Shown: positions 34,832 through 47,301 of the stretch, in pieces
How positions within the stretch are numbered: the first letter of the stretch is position 1
Layout of the letters: every line of letters begins with the position of its first letter
From: Celoporthe dispersa
Taxonomy: Eukaryota; Ascomycota; Sordariomycetes; Diaporthales; Cryphonectriaceae
Length of the DNA: 64,000 nt
Assembly: GCA_016584495.1 (NCBI GenBank)
Contig: WAID01000014.1
Location: forward strand, 310,001 to 374,000
Direction of reading: 5' to 3'
Notes under the pieces: model-generated
What the model saw: the letters and a program-made list of their open reading frames with translations, nothing else
What the model was told of the DNA's origin: nothing
Database searches by the model: none
Made by a program: the position numbers and the translations under genes

Positions 34832-36115
34832 TCCCCTTCCTTACCTATCCTACAGAGAGAATTACAAAAGGATATTGCAGCATCAGCTTATCAACGCGAT
34901 GCTTTATCCAGTACTCTTTGTAAGCCTCTATCCCTATCTCGCACTATATGCATAGCAATAGCAGATTAGGGTTAGCAAGGAATCCTATAATTCCTAAGTA
35001 TCGCTTTACCTATAATGCCAAAAGATAATCCTAGCCTAGTTCTAGCTATTTCTTAATATGAATAATATAATAGGAAGATTTCATATTGATAGGCAATAAT
35101 AGCCAATTCTACTGCTAATAGATATTCCAGCTCTTTTATCTAAACTCGCTTTGCCTCTCTTGAATATCTATTTAATCAATTTTTTAGCAAGAGCATTTTC
35201 TAATAAATGATAATTATCAAGATTGATCAATATAGCCCTATTTTCGCTTTGGGCATAGCTTGCTCCCAGCTTAGGTGCGGCCTAAGGATAATAAGGACTT
35301 ATATTGAAAAAATTTTGCGCTTTTCTATTTTCAATCCTACTTTACTTAGAGTTTTTTCTTCTTTCCCAGCTCTTATTAATAAGCTTGCAATCTGAATTTA
35401 TCCTTTTCTATACTAGAAATAATCCTTTTTGTAATACTCTAGCTTGCTATATCCATAATATTTAATAAATGCATTTGCTAAGTTGATATTAATCTTTATC
35501 GGATTTTCAAAAGAGAGGCTTATTATAATAGCTTTAGCAAAGCTTGCTATAAATATACTATTGAATCAGTATAATAATGCAATAAAATCTGCGAATTTAT
35601 TTAGCTATTCTTCATAATCAAAGTATGCTTTAGATAAGCTAGAGAAAGATGCAGTAAAAGAATCATTTTATATGCATTTGGCTAATCCTATACTCCTGCT
35701 ATATGCAATAGCTTTTCCTAGTAAGCCAGATATAATATTATTATCTTTTTCCTTTCCTACTGAATCGTAATCAAGTTGAGACTAGCTTTTCTCTTCTTAT
35801 AAAGATTGCTAAGAATCTAGCATATTCTCTCTAGAAAAACTTCAGCTTCTAGATTCTCCTAGCCTATTATTATTATTAATAAAATATATAATAAGAAATA
35901 ATCTTTAAAAGAGCTTAGCTGATTATAAATATAGAAAAATTAAGCTATTCTGTTTCTAATCGCTTTCTTATCGATTGCGAACTTTGCGCGCATCTCTATT
36001 ATCCAAATCTTAAGCTAGTCCTTAGATACGAGTTCAGCAATATAAAAGAGTTATTATCATGAAGTTATTCTTATATAATGCTTTATAGGCTTGAAAGCAA
36101 GGGATATTCAATCTA

Positions 36116-36299
36116 TATAAAGGATTGACTTTTTTGGATAGACTCGAAAGAGTGCCTAAATAGTATTGAGATTGAATATGCAGTTCTAGCTAACTGCTGG
36201 AAAAATGCTAGCGCAATGGGCCTACTTATATTATACGGAATGCCGCCCTGGTTCACTAGCAACCCTATCCCTTGGCTGGCTTATAGCTAGCTCTTTACA
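36116..36299. repeat. Right LTR of gag-only element copy 1
   Basis: 184 bp ending CA; starts TATAAAGGATTG where the other copy has TGTGAAAGACTG, consistent with G to A changes. Directly followed by the TAATC duplication. Confidence 0.85.
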
Positions 36300-36671
36300 T
36301 AATCTATTATTTATTTAATAGAATAAAATTATTAAAAATAATTTTTAAATCGAAATAAGTTTGATTAATAATGCTATTGAAATAAGCTAAATTATTAAAT
36401 AAATAAATTTGTTAATAGCTGAAATTCAAATAATAAAAATATTAAATATTAAATATTTATTGTTTAAATAATAATTATTATATTAATTATATAATAAATT
36501 CAGCTATTGAATAAAATATAGTATGCGATAAAAGCTATTTTCGATTTTTTTATAAAATGTAATAAAACTATAAGCTAGAGAAAAGCAAAACAATTAGAAA
36601 TAAAAAGCATTAATATAATTTATATTGAATTTATTAATATAAAAAAATATTTATTATTAAATAATTGCTAT

Positions 36672-37209
36672 TCAAAAGATAATAGGAAATAAGAAAACTG
36701 AAAAGTTGAAAAAGTTGAAAATTGATTGAAGAACTATTCTATTCGTTGATAATTATTTTAGCTATTCGAATAAGAAAAAAATATCCGATATATTTATAAT
36801 TGAATTTTCTTTTAATCTACTTTTACTGATTTGATTAAAATTACTATTATTTGTTATTTAATTAGCATCTAGCATTCTTTAGCTAATTAATGTAATTTTA
36901 ATCTGCTAATAACATTCGTATATTGGAATTCTAATTTTATTATAGAATTCCTTTTTTATAGAATTCTATTGTTATTTTAATTTTATTTGATTAATATAGC
37001 ATTCTTTTTAATAGAATTTCTTATTGTTATTTAATTTAATAATGAATGTTTGTTTTAAACTAATAATAAGATAGAATTTCTATTACGAAGCTTTTGCTCT
37101 TATTGAAAGATATCGGAGTTTTTGCTTCGTTAAATAAAACTGAAGCTATTTAGAAATAATCTTTATTTATTTCTATACTTAATTAGCTATTATAAAATAA
37201 TAAACTAAT
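36672..37209 (-). repeat. Repeat A, complete copy, inverted
   Basis: About 538 bp beginning TCAAAAGATAATAGGAAATA on the plus strand and ending near AAACTAAT. It separates Copia-2 plus copy 1 from the minus-strand copy. Confidence 0.85.
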
Positions 37210-40200
37210 ACAAATTATTAGTATAATTGCTATTACTAAATTCTATTAGATTTAATTTAATAAGTTTATTCGTATATAGATTATAATAAATTCCTAAATT
37301 AAAAAATTTAATAAATAATTTTATATTCGATTTAAAGCATTTCAATATTCTTTTGAAAAATTTGATATAAAATATAAGCATAAATTAATATTATATATTA
37401 TATTAAATTTTATTTTAATATCTAAAAATAATAAAGCATTTATTTTTTATTGATATAATTTTATTCTTTTAAAGCTAGCTTATTTAATCGATTTATATAA
37501 TTTTAAATTCGTTTCGACTAATATATTATATTATTTATTATTTTGTTTATTAAAATATTTAATATATTTTTTATATATTTTATTTGATACATTTTTAATA
37601 TATTCGTTCTTTATTTAATTCTTTTTCTATTTTTAGAAATATTGATAGTATGCTTATATACTATAATTTCATTTCAATACTAGCTTTATTAGCTATTTTA
37701 TTTATTTTATTTATATTTGATTTTAGCATTATTATATTATCAATAAAGCATAATAGCATAATTTTTTCGTTTTATTTTAAAAACAGCTTTAATTGTATTT
37801 CGATTAAATAAAATTATATTTTTCTAAGCTTATTTTTAAATATTTATACTATACCTTAAGCGATTTCTTTAAACCATATAATACTTTAATTAATTTATAA
37901 ACTTTATATTCTAAGCTTAGTTTCTCAAATTCTATTAATTGAATTATATATATTTCTTAATCTATTTTAATATATATAAAAACGTTTTGTATATCGCATT
38001 TTAAAAATTTCTAATTAAAACATAAGCCAATTGTAAAAGCTAATTAATAAGTTTCGCTTCAACAAATCGTATTAAAAGTTTTTAAATAATTTATATTTAA
38101 TATTTAATTAAAACTTTATATAATCTCATAGAATTTATAATGAATAATATTTCCAAATTTGTTAGTTTTATATTTATAAACTTAATACTCTTTTAATATA
38201 TTTCGATCTTTTGATAAATTAATTAATTTCTAAATATATTGCTTTTCTAATTCGTCTACTTTAGCTTTTATTGAATTTAGCTATTATATAGCTTATTTAC
38301 AAATAAGTAATTCTTTATTTATATTAATTATATAAATTAATATATTTGCTAATTTAATAATGTTATTATTTTGAAAAAACAATATTAATTATTTTGCTAA
38401 ACTTTTTTATAAAAACTGAATTATTTTTAATAAAAGAAAAAGATTGTAAAAATAGCTTATCTAGTTTATTGATTTCTTCTATAATATTATTATTTATTAA
38501 CTCGTTTTATAAATTAAGTAATAATTTAATATTTGAAATAATATCGATTTTATTATTTAAGCTATTTAAATCAATATAATTTATATTATTATTTAAATCT
38601 AATTTCAATATATGCTTAATTTTATCCAATAATATTAAAAAGCTATTTTCTATTATTTTTAAATCTCAAACCTATATTAGTTGATTTCGTTTTAAATTCT
38701 ATATTTTATACTTTGCATCATTTTTGCCAAAGCTAATTAACAGATCTAAAGCGGCTTTAAATTCGATTTTATTTCATTTATTTAATTTTTTTAATTTATA
38801 ATATAATAAGCTATCGAAAACTTTAATATTATTAATATTCCATTTATTTCTATTTTTTAATTCGAACAGCATTTTAAAATTAATAATTAAATATAATATA
38901 CAATTATATGAATAATAAGCTATTATTAATACTTTTTTATAAATAAAAGAATAAATTAGCATTTGTTAATAAAGCTTTTATTTTATTTGATAATATTCGA
39001 TTTATTCTTTCTATAGCTCTATTTTATTATAAAATATATAGTGAAAATTTCTAATATACTATACTAATATTATTTAAAATATATTTAAATCATTTATTAA
39101 TATATTCAATACTATTATCGCTAGCAAATCGTTTTATTTTATTTATATATTAATTTTCAACTATAGCTTTAAATTTATTAAATATTGCTAAAGCTTTATT
39201 TTACTATATTTCGTTTTTTCGTCGAGAAAAATAATAAAATATTTATATTTATTATATATATATAGATTGATTAGCTCATATATATCTGAGCTTATTTTTT
39301 CAAGATATTTAGTTGCTTTAAGCGATTTAGAAATTTTATTTATATCTTATATTATATTAGCTTTATAGCAAACTTTGCAATTTAATATTTTATTTATATT
39401 ACTTAATTTAATTTGCTTATTATTCAAGCTTAAATCTTTATTAGTTTATTATTCTATAATAGCTAATTAAATATAGAAATAAATAAAGATTATTTCTAAA
39501 TAGCTTCAGTTCCATCTAATGGAGCAAAAACTCCGATATCTTTCAATAGGAGCAAAAGCTCCGTAATTGAAATTCTATCCTATTATTAGTTTAAAACAAA
39601 CATTCATTATTAAATTAAATAACAATAAGAAATTCTATTAAAAGAATGCTATATTAATCAAATAAGATTAAAATAACAATAGAATTCTATAAAAAGAAAT
39701 TCTATAATAAAATTAGAATTCCAATATACGAATATTATTAGCAGATTAAAATTACATTAATTAGCTAAAGAATGCTAGACGCTAATTAAATAACAAATAA
39801 TAGTAATTTTAATCAAATCAGTAAAACTAGATTGAAAGAAAATTCAATTATAAATATATCGAATATTTCTTTCTTATTTGGATAGCTAAATAGAATAACA
39901 ATCAACGAATACAACAGTTCTTCAACTATTAACTATCAATTTTCTACTTCTTCAACCTTTCAGTTTTCTCACTTCCTATTACTTTTTGAATCTTTTATAT
40001 TAGTGATTAATTTACTAATAGCTTTTTTATTTATATAGCTAAATTGCTTATATAGCAATTCTATTTCACTTAATTTGTTTAAATTAATTTTAAAAACTTT
40101 TATTAGTTTTTTAATAAATTTAATAAATAAATAATACAAATTATTTATTTTTTTATTAATAAATAAAATTTTCTAATTTTCAAATAATATTATATTAGTA

Positions 40201-41957
40201 TTATTAAAATAATTATTAATCTTTTTAGATAAATAATCTTATAATATTAAATTAATATTTATTTTAGAAATATAGTAGCAATTGTTTAATAATAAATATT
40301 CTTTTGTATTAATAAATTCAATATAAACTATACTAATGCTTTTTATTTCTAATTTCTTTACTTTATTCTAGCTTATAATTTTATTATATTCTATAAAAGA
40401 TCGAAAATAGCTTCTATTATATATTATATTTCGTTCGATAGCTAAATCTATTATTAAATTCATATAATAGTTATTATTTAAATAATAAATATTTAATATC
40501 TTTATTGCTTGAATTTTAGCTATTAATAAATTTATTTATTCAATAATTTAATCTATTTTAATAGCATTATTAATTAAACTATTTTCAATTGAAAATTTAT
40601 TTTTAATAATTATATTTTCTTAAATAGATAATAGATTATTAATATTAGCTTCTTTTGCTTTTTAAGTAATATTAATTTGAAAGCTATTCGATTTAATCAA
40701 TTTATTAATCGATTTAGAATCTCTTAATAAATCCTAATTCTTAAAAGCTTTACTAGGAAATAAATAAAAATAATTTTTTGTATCATAAGTAGATATATTA
40801 CAATACTTGCAATATTTTCTTTTTATTTTTTTCTAAAGCTTTTTTAAAATTCGATTTCGAATTAAAATTCAATTTAAAATTCTTTTTATTATTTCTAATA
40901 ATAAGAATCTTTTGCCTATTCTTTTAGATTTGTCTAAAAAAAATAGAAATTAGCATCATAATTATATACGCGCTAGGATTGATTCAATATTATTAAATAA
41001 TAGACAAAACAAAATTATTATATTCGTTAGAAAAGCTTTCGAGAATCCAGATTAAAATTAGTTTATTAGATAAATTAATATTTTTAAATTTTAATTCATT
41101 CAAGATTCGTTTAATAGAATTAACGAATTTTTCTATTAATTCTTCGAATTATAAAGTAAAATTTTTTTATAAACTAAGAATATTAATATAAATCTTTTAG
41201 AATTATATAAATATTCTAGCTTTTTTACATTTCGAAAGCTATTAATACATACTAAATTTATTATAAAAGATTATTTTCTATTAATTAAATAATTGAATGT
41301 TTTACTATTATATTATCTTAAGTTATTAATAAAATAATATTATATATTTTAATTACTTTTTATAAAAAATTTATAAAAGAATTTTCGTTTTCTTTCTTGT
41401 CTTTATTTAATTTTATTAAATTAGAATATATTTTCGAAAAATAATATTATATACTTTTTTCTAATATAAAATACTTTTAATATAAATAGCTTAGATAATA
41501 TCATTTTTTTACTTTTAAAATAAGCAAAAAGAATTCGAAGCTTAAATAAAATTACTATTTTATTTATTTTTATATTATATAATAATAAATAATTGAAAAT
41601 TAATAATATAAAATATCAACAAATTTATACTTAAATTGATATATTTAGTTAACTTTCTTATATTAATTTTATTAATTAAGAAAAAATAAGTATTCTATAA
41701 AAAATGCGAATTTATTCGAATTAGTTTGAATTGAATATTTTTAATTGCAAAATCAATTTTTGCAATAAATAAGATAGATATAGAAAATCGAAATAATAAT
41801 ATATATACAATTTTATATTATTAATATAATATATTAATAGATTTAAGATTCCGAAAAGAAAATAGATCGAAAAAGTGAAAAAGTAGATCTTTTTCGAAAA
41901 ATGGTAATTATGATATTTTTATGCGAAAAAAGTAAACTTTCGCAAAAGATTGATTTT
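37210..41957 (-). mobile_element. Older Copia family (Copia-2), minus-strand copy, interrupted by repeat A
   Basis: Runs 41957 to 37210 on the minus strand, split by repeat A at 39440-39988. Readable remnants: gag knuckle near 40790 (YCKYC....Y....Y), the pre-integrase/integrase start near 39270-39400 (a Cys-pair region followed by LKATKYLEK), the integrase C-terminal motif near 38774-38880 (MLFELKNRNKWNINNIKVF) and AT-rich reverse transcriptase sequence from about 38270 down to 37250. No intact frame above about 60 residues remains. LTR-like sequence lies at about 41600-41957. Confidence 0.75.
39440..39988 (+). repeat. Repeat A, complete copy, with flanking duplication
   Basis: 549 bp interrupting the Copia-2 minus copy. 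AATCTTT occurs at both edges (39433-39439 and 39989-39995), and removing one copy plus the repeat restores the Copia-2 sequence, which defines this family's ends best. Confidence 0.85.
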
Positions 41958-42369
41958 TCAAAAGATAGTAGGAAGTGGGAAAACTGAAAGGTTGAAGAAA
42001 TAGAAGATTGATAGTCAATAGTTGAAAAACTGTTGTATTCGTTGATTGTTATTCTATTTTAGCTATTCGAATAAGAAAGAAATATTCGATATATTTATAA
42101 TTGAATTTTCTTTCAATCTAGTTTTACTGATTTGATTAAAATTACTATTATTTGTTATTTAATTAGCATCTAGCATTCTTTAGCTAATTAATATAATTTT
42201 AATCAGCTAATAACATTCGTATATTGGAATTCTAATTTTATTACAAAATTCCTTTTCTATAGAATTCTATTATTATTTAATCTTATTCGATTAATATAGC
42301 ATTCTTTTTAATAGAATTTCTTATTATTATTTAATTTAATAACGAATGTTTGTTTTAAACTAATAATAG
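41958..42369 (-). repeat. Repeat A, inverted, cut by the Gypsy LTR
   Basis: 412 bp from TCAAAAGATAGTAGGAAGTG to AAACTAATAATAG; the last 130 bp are missing where the Gypsy LTR begins at 42370. Confidence 0.8.
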
Positions 42370-42626
42370 TGTCACGGTAGCTGGCAGAGGGCAGATAGAC
42401 GATAAGCAGGCGTATCGATTCTCTATTTTAGCTACAGATAGGCAAGCTCTATCTTCAGATAGATACAGGCTTTATTGACAAGATATAGCTCGAGGAGCTA
42501 CAATTATAGATAGCAGATAGAACAGAGTTTTATCTAATAGATTGATTATATAAGCAGCTTATATAATCACTCCTAATCTTCCGGATTAGAATATCAGCAA
42601 TCCTAGGAAAGCTATCCATAATATTA
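42370..42626 (-). repeat. 3' LTR of the Gypsy element
   Basis: 257 bp on the plus strand from TGTCACGG to ATAATATTA, bordered inside by a polypyrimidine tract (polypurine on the coding strand). No second LTR is present in the window. The inner border is inferred from that tract. Confidence 0.7.
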
Positions 42627-45600
42627 CTCCCCTTTCTAAAATTGAGCTCTAGTAAGCTAACTCTCTAAAGTCTAGATTTGAATAAGTATTAGCAGTAATA
42701 ATTGCTCACAATCTTTTAAGCATTCTCAAAATATAAAGCAAGCATTTCTTTAGAATCATTATAGCTAGTCTATTTAATAGTATATTTCAAGTATAAGCTG
42801 CCTTTTCTATAGCAATTCCAGCAGGAATTTAGGATTTTATTAACCTTCTATTCTTATAAGCTATTAATCTTTATAAATAAAAGCAATTCGTTTTATTATT
42901 CGAGCAGTAAATTAATAATAATAGATTAAAGCAAACTAATATAGAATATAAAATATATTTTTATAAATTTAGATAGATAGAAATAATATATATATAAGTT
43001 AATAATTTTTTCAATATAGAATAGCTTATAATTCTTTTAATCTAGCTTTTTAATAAAATATAAGATTTTAATATTGCAAATATTTAGCTAAACTTTTTAG
43101 CTTATTTAGTATTATTAAATAAAATATTATTTTTAATTAGCTTATTTTTTATAGCAAAAGCAAGCTATAAGCAGCTTATTATATAGATATTTATTAATAT
43201 TATATATTAAGAATATAAATTTCTTAATATTATAAATAATAGATTTATTAATAAGTATAATTAGCTTAAATCCTAAATAGAAATAAAAGCTATAATTAGC
43301 AAAGAATAAGATTGTAATAATAGATTTAGAAATAATATTATTAATAATAAATTTAGTAAAAGAGAGCTAATTTGACTAATTATTTTATAAATATAATATA
43401 TATAGCTATAAATATTATTCTAGCAAAATATTTATCTTTTCAATCTAGCTATTAATTTCTAAATAATAAGCTATAAATAAAAGTATAGATATAGATAAGT
43501 GCTAAATTAGATATTTCTAGAATTCAAATACAAATTAGAATTTTTAATTAGATATAATAATAATAAGCAAATTATATAGCTTTTATATATTCTTAATAAA
43601 TAAATAAGCAGCTTTTTTAGAATTGCAAATTCTTTTATAAGTAATAAAATATTATATTTTAATTAAGCAATCTATTATTATTATAATAATATTATATTCT
43701 TAGCTTAAGAATAGATAGATAATAAAATCAATTAATATATCTTTTTAGAATTATTCTAATATAAGCGAAAGCTTTAATAAGCTTTAGTAAGCTTTATAAT
43801 TAAGCTTTATATAGCAATATTAATAGTAATTATTAATCTAATAATAAATATATTTTAATATTTAGAATTAATAATATTTTTAATCTAGAATTTTATAAAT
43901 TTTAGCAATTTTAGGATATTTAATAATTAGAGCAATATAGTAAGCTTTTAGCAATTTAGCTTTCAAATTAGATAAATCTGAGATATATAAGCAGCTGCTA
44001 TAATATAAATAGCTATTGCAATCTTTATATTTTGCAAATATAAGCAGATTATATTAAAAAGCGCTATTATATAATATTTAGAAAATTAAATAAAAAATTA
44101 TATTTTTATTATAGCTATAAGCAAATAGATTAGATAATTCTTTATTCTAATATAAGCAAGCTAATAGCTAGATTATTCTAATCTATATTATAAAATAAAT
44201 AATTTTTTTAGATTAATCTGGAATAGAGTAAGATTTAGAAGCAATCGAAATAAGCAAGCTTAGTATTTTGTTCTAATTTAAAGTAAGATTAGCATTCTTA
44301 AATACTAATCTTGCTTAATTGCTATTAGTATCTATAAATACTAACTCTTTCTTTAATTCTTTCTTCTCTAATTAGATAGCTAGATTTGCTAGCAGGAATT
44401 TTTAATTCAAATCTATTTTCTTATATCTATTAATGCTATTTTGATTAATATCTTCGGAATTTCTATACTTATTAATATTATCTAGATTAATATTCTTAAA
44501 ATTTTCTTTCTTCAGAATTATCTAGCTCTAATATAGTAATTGCTTATTCTCTTTTTTAAGTAAATCTTCTAATCTTCTAATTAAGGCATTAGATTTTATT
44601 TTTTGCTTTCCAAAATAATATATAATTTTGAAATTAAAATAGAATAAGAATTCAGCCTAATAAGCTTATCTTCAGTTTAGCAATTTTATAATTATAAAGT
44701 ATTCTAGATTCTTATAATCTATAATAATCTTAATTAGTAATTATATTCTTTCCAATTCCAAATACTATTCCTCAAAATAGCAAATAATAGCCAAAAGTTT
44801 CTTATTATAGATCTTATAATTATATTCTGCAATAGAATGCTTTTTTTAAGAAGAAGATTATAAAGCAAAAAATGCTATTATTCTTATATTAGGATAGCAT
44901 TTCTCTAAATATATAATTAAATGCATTAATTTTTAGAATAATTTTCTTTTTCTAATCGAATAAAGCAAGGATCAGAGCTTGGATAAATGCTTTTTTTAAG
45001 TTTTCGAAAATTTTCTTGCAAACTATATCGAATATGAATAGAATATTCTTGCAAATCAAATAGACTAATAGAATAATAATCTTCGAGAAATTTCTAATAA
45101 ATCTTCAATAAAAATTGCTAAAGCTAATAAAAGCTTATATATCTATAATGCAAATCGGGATTCTCCAATTAATAATAATCTCGATTTTCTTTAAATCTAT
45201 TTATATTCTTTCAATATTAATAATTAATCTCAGAAAAATTATCTTTTATATAAAGAACTCGCATTTCTTTAATTTAGTATATAAATTAGCTCTTTTTAAA
45301 ATAGATAAGATTAAGCAAATATATTATTTAAATAAGCAATATAGAATATATTAAAATATTTTCTTAGAATATTATTAATAAATCTTTGGAAAATAGCAAG
45401 AGCGCTTATAAAGCCGAAAAGCATAATAAATATCTCAAATAAGCTAAAATAAGTATAAAAAGCAATCAAATATTCCTTTCTTTTATAAATATAAAGATTA
45501 TTAAATATAGAAATAATATTAATCTTAGAAAAATATTTTATTCTTTTCAGATTATTCAGAGATTTTTTAATTAAAGATAGTAAATATTAATCTTTTATAA

Positions 45601-45645
45601 TAATATTATTCAAAGCGCAATAATCTATATAGAAATATAAGCTTT

Positions 45646-45829
45646 TATAAAGGGCTGGCCATAGGCCAGCCAAAAGATAGGGTTGCCAATGGACCAGAGC
45701 GGCATTCCGTACAATATAAGTAGGCCCATTGCGCTAGCACTTTTTCAGCAATTAGCTAAAACCGCATATTCAATCTTAATACTATTTAAGCATTCTTTCG
45801 AGTCTATCCAAAAGAATCAATCCTTTACA
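45646..45829. repeat. Left LTR of gag-only element copy 2
   Basis: 184 bp from TATAAAGGGCTGGCC to CCTTTACA; near-identical to 47118-47301. Confidence 0.85.
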
Positions 45830-47117
45830 TAGATTGAATATCCTTTGCTTTCAAGCCTATAAAGCATTATATAAGGATAACTTCACAATAACAATTCTCT
45901 TATATCGCCGAACTTGCATCTAGAGATTAGCTTGAGATTTAGATAATAGAGATATGCGCGAAATTCGCAATTGATAAAAAAAGCAATTGGAAACGGAACA
46001 GCTCAATTTTTCTATATTTATAATCAGCTAAGCTTTTTTAAAGACTATTTCTTGCTATATATTCTATTAGCAATAATAATAGGCTAGGAGAATCCAGAAA
46101 TTAAAGTTTTTCTAGAGAGAATATGCTAAATTTTTAGCAATTCTTATAAAAAAAAGAAAAACTAGTCTCAGCTTAATTATAATTCAATAAGAAAGAAAAA
46201 AAATAATAATATTATATCTAGCTTGCTAAAAGAAGCTATTATATATAGTAAGAGCACAGGATTAGCTAAATATATACAAAATAATTTTTTTTACTATATC
46301 TCTTTCTAACTTATCCAAAATGCGCTTTGATTACGAAAAGTAGCTAAATAAGTTCGCAGATTTTATTGCATTATTATACTAGTTCGATAATATATTTACA
46401 GTAAGCTCTGCTAAAGCTATTATAATAAGCTTTTCTTTCGAAAATCTAATAAAGATTAATATTAACTTAGCAAATGCATTTGTTAAGTATTATAAATATA
46501 ATAAGCTAGGGCATTACAAAAGAGATTATCCCTAATATAGAGAGGGATAGATTTAGATTGCAAGCTTATCGATAAGAGCTAAGGAAAAGGAAAGACTCTA
46601 AGTAGGATAGGATTGAAAATGGAAAAGCGCAAAATTTTCTTAATATAAATCCTTACTATCCCTAAGCTGCATTTAAGCTGAGAGCGAGCTATGCCCAAAG
46701 CGAAAATAGGGCTATATTAACCAATCTTAATAACTATTATTTATCGAGAAATACTCTTGCTAAGAGACTAACTAAATAAATATTCAAGAGAAGCAAAGCG
46801 AGTTTAGATAAAGGAACTGGAATATCTATTAGCAGCAAAGTTAGCTATTATTGCCTATCGATATAAAACTTTTCTATTATATCACTTATATCGAGAAATA
46901 GCTAGAACTAGGCTAGAATTATCTCTTAGCATCGCAGATAAAGCAATACTTAAGAATTATAAGATTCCTTATCAACCCTAATCTGCTATTGCTATATATA
47001 TAATGCAAGATAAGGATAAAGGTTTACAAAGAATGCTAGATAAAGCATTATATTGATAAGCTAATACTGCAATATTCTCTTATAATTCTCTCTATAGGAT
47101 AGATAAGGAAGGGGATA

Positions 47118-47301
47118 TATAAAAGGCTAGCTATAGGCTAGCTAAGGGATAGGGTTGCCAATAGACTAGGGCAGCATTCTGTATAATATAAGTAGGCTTA
47201 TTGCGCTGGCACTTTTCCAGCAATTAGCTAGAACCGCATATTCAATCTCAACACCATTTAGGCACTCTTTCGAATCTATCCAAAAGAATCAATCTTTCAC
47301 A
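47118..47301. repeat. Right LTR of gag-only element copy 2
   Basis: 184 bp from TATAAAAGGCTAGC to CTTTCACA, followed by the GCTTT duplication. Confidence 0.85.

Larger units (their letters stand above)
34646..36299 (-). mobile_element. Gag-only LTR element, copy 1, with 5-bp target duplication
   Basis: 1,654 bp, bounded by TGTGAAAG at the left and TTTACA at the right, with identical 5-bp flanks TAATC at 34641-34645 and 36300-36304. Terminal direct repeats of about 185 bp (34646-34831 and 36116-36299). The inner 1.28 kb reads on the minus strand as a gag-like remnant with a zinc knuckle near its end (GYSKLEYYKKDYF, where conserved Cys and His have become Ser/Tyr). No protease, reverse transcriptase or integrase is visible or could fit. 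It is inserted into the Copia-2 gag. Its composition is less AT-extreme than the surroundings. Confidence 0.85.
32663..36671 (+). mobile_element. Older Copia family (Copia-2), plus-strand copy 1: LTR and gag part, nested insertions
   Basis: The segment 32663-32872 plus 33409-34645 plus 36300-36671 is an inverted counterpart of 40500-41957. A gag zinc knuckle is still readable near 34460-34500 (YCKHC....H....S, CX2CX4HX4C with the last Cys lost). It is interrupted by a repeat A copy (32873-33408) inside the LTR region and by a gag-only LTR element (34646-36299) inside gag. The reverse transcriptase half is missing; the copy ends at another repeat A. Boundaries of the LTR are not certain. Confidence 0.7.
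45646..47301 (+). mobile_element. Gag-only LTR element, copy 2, with 5-bp target duplication
   Basis: 1,656 bp, opposite orientation to copy 1, inserted just upstream of the Gypsy reverse transcriptase block. Identical flanks GCTTT at 45641-45645 and 47302-47306. LTRs of 184 bp at 45646-45829 and 47118-47301. On the plus strand near 46490-46535 a zinc knuckle reads YYKYNKLGHYKRDYP, i.e. CX2CX4HX4C with Cys codons turned to Tyr by G to A. Length and order match copy 1 throughout, so the element is a defined unit and not two chance deletions. Confidence 0.85.

Noticed and set aside
35207..35395. Plus-strand frame of 62 codons in the gag-only element
   Set aside because: The zinc knuckle and the second copy show that the gag strand is the other one.
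45115..45354. Plus-strand frame of 79 codons in the AT-rich island
   Set aside because: It is antisense to the recognisable Gypsy reverse transcriptase, so it is a shadow.
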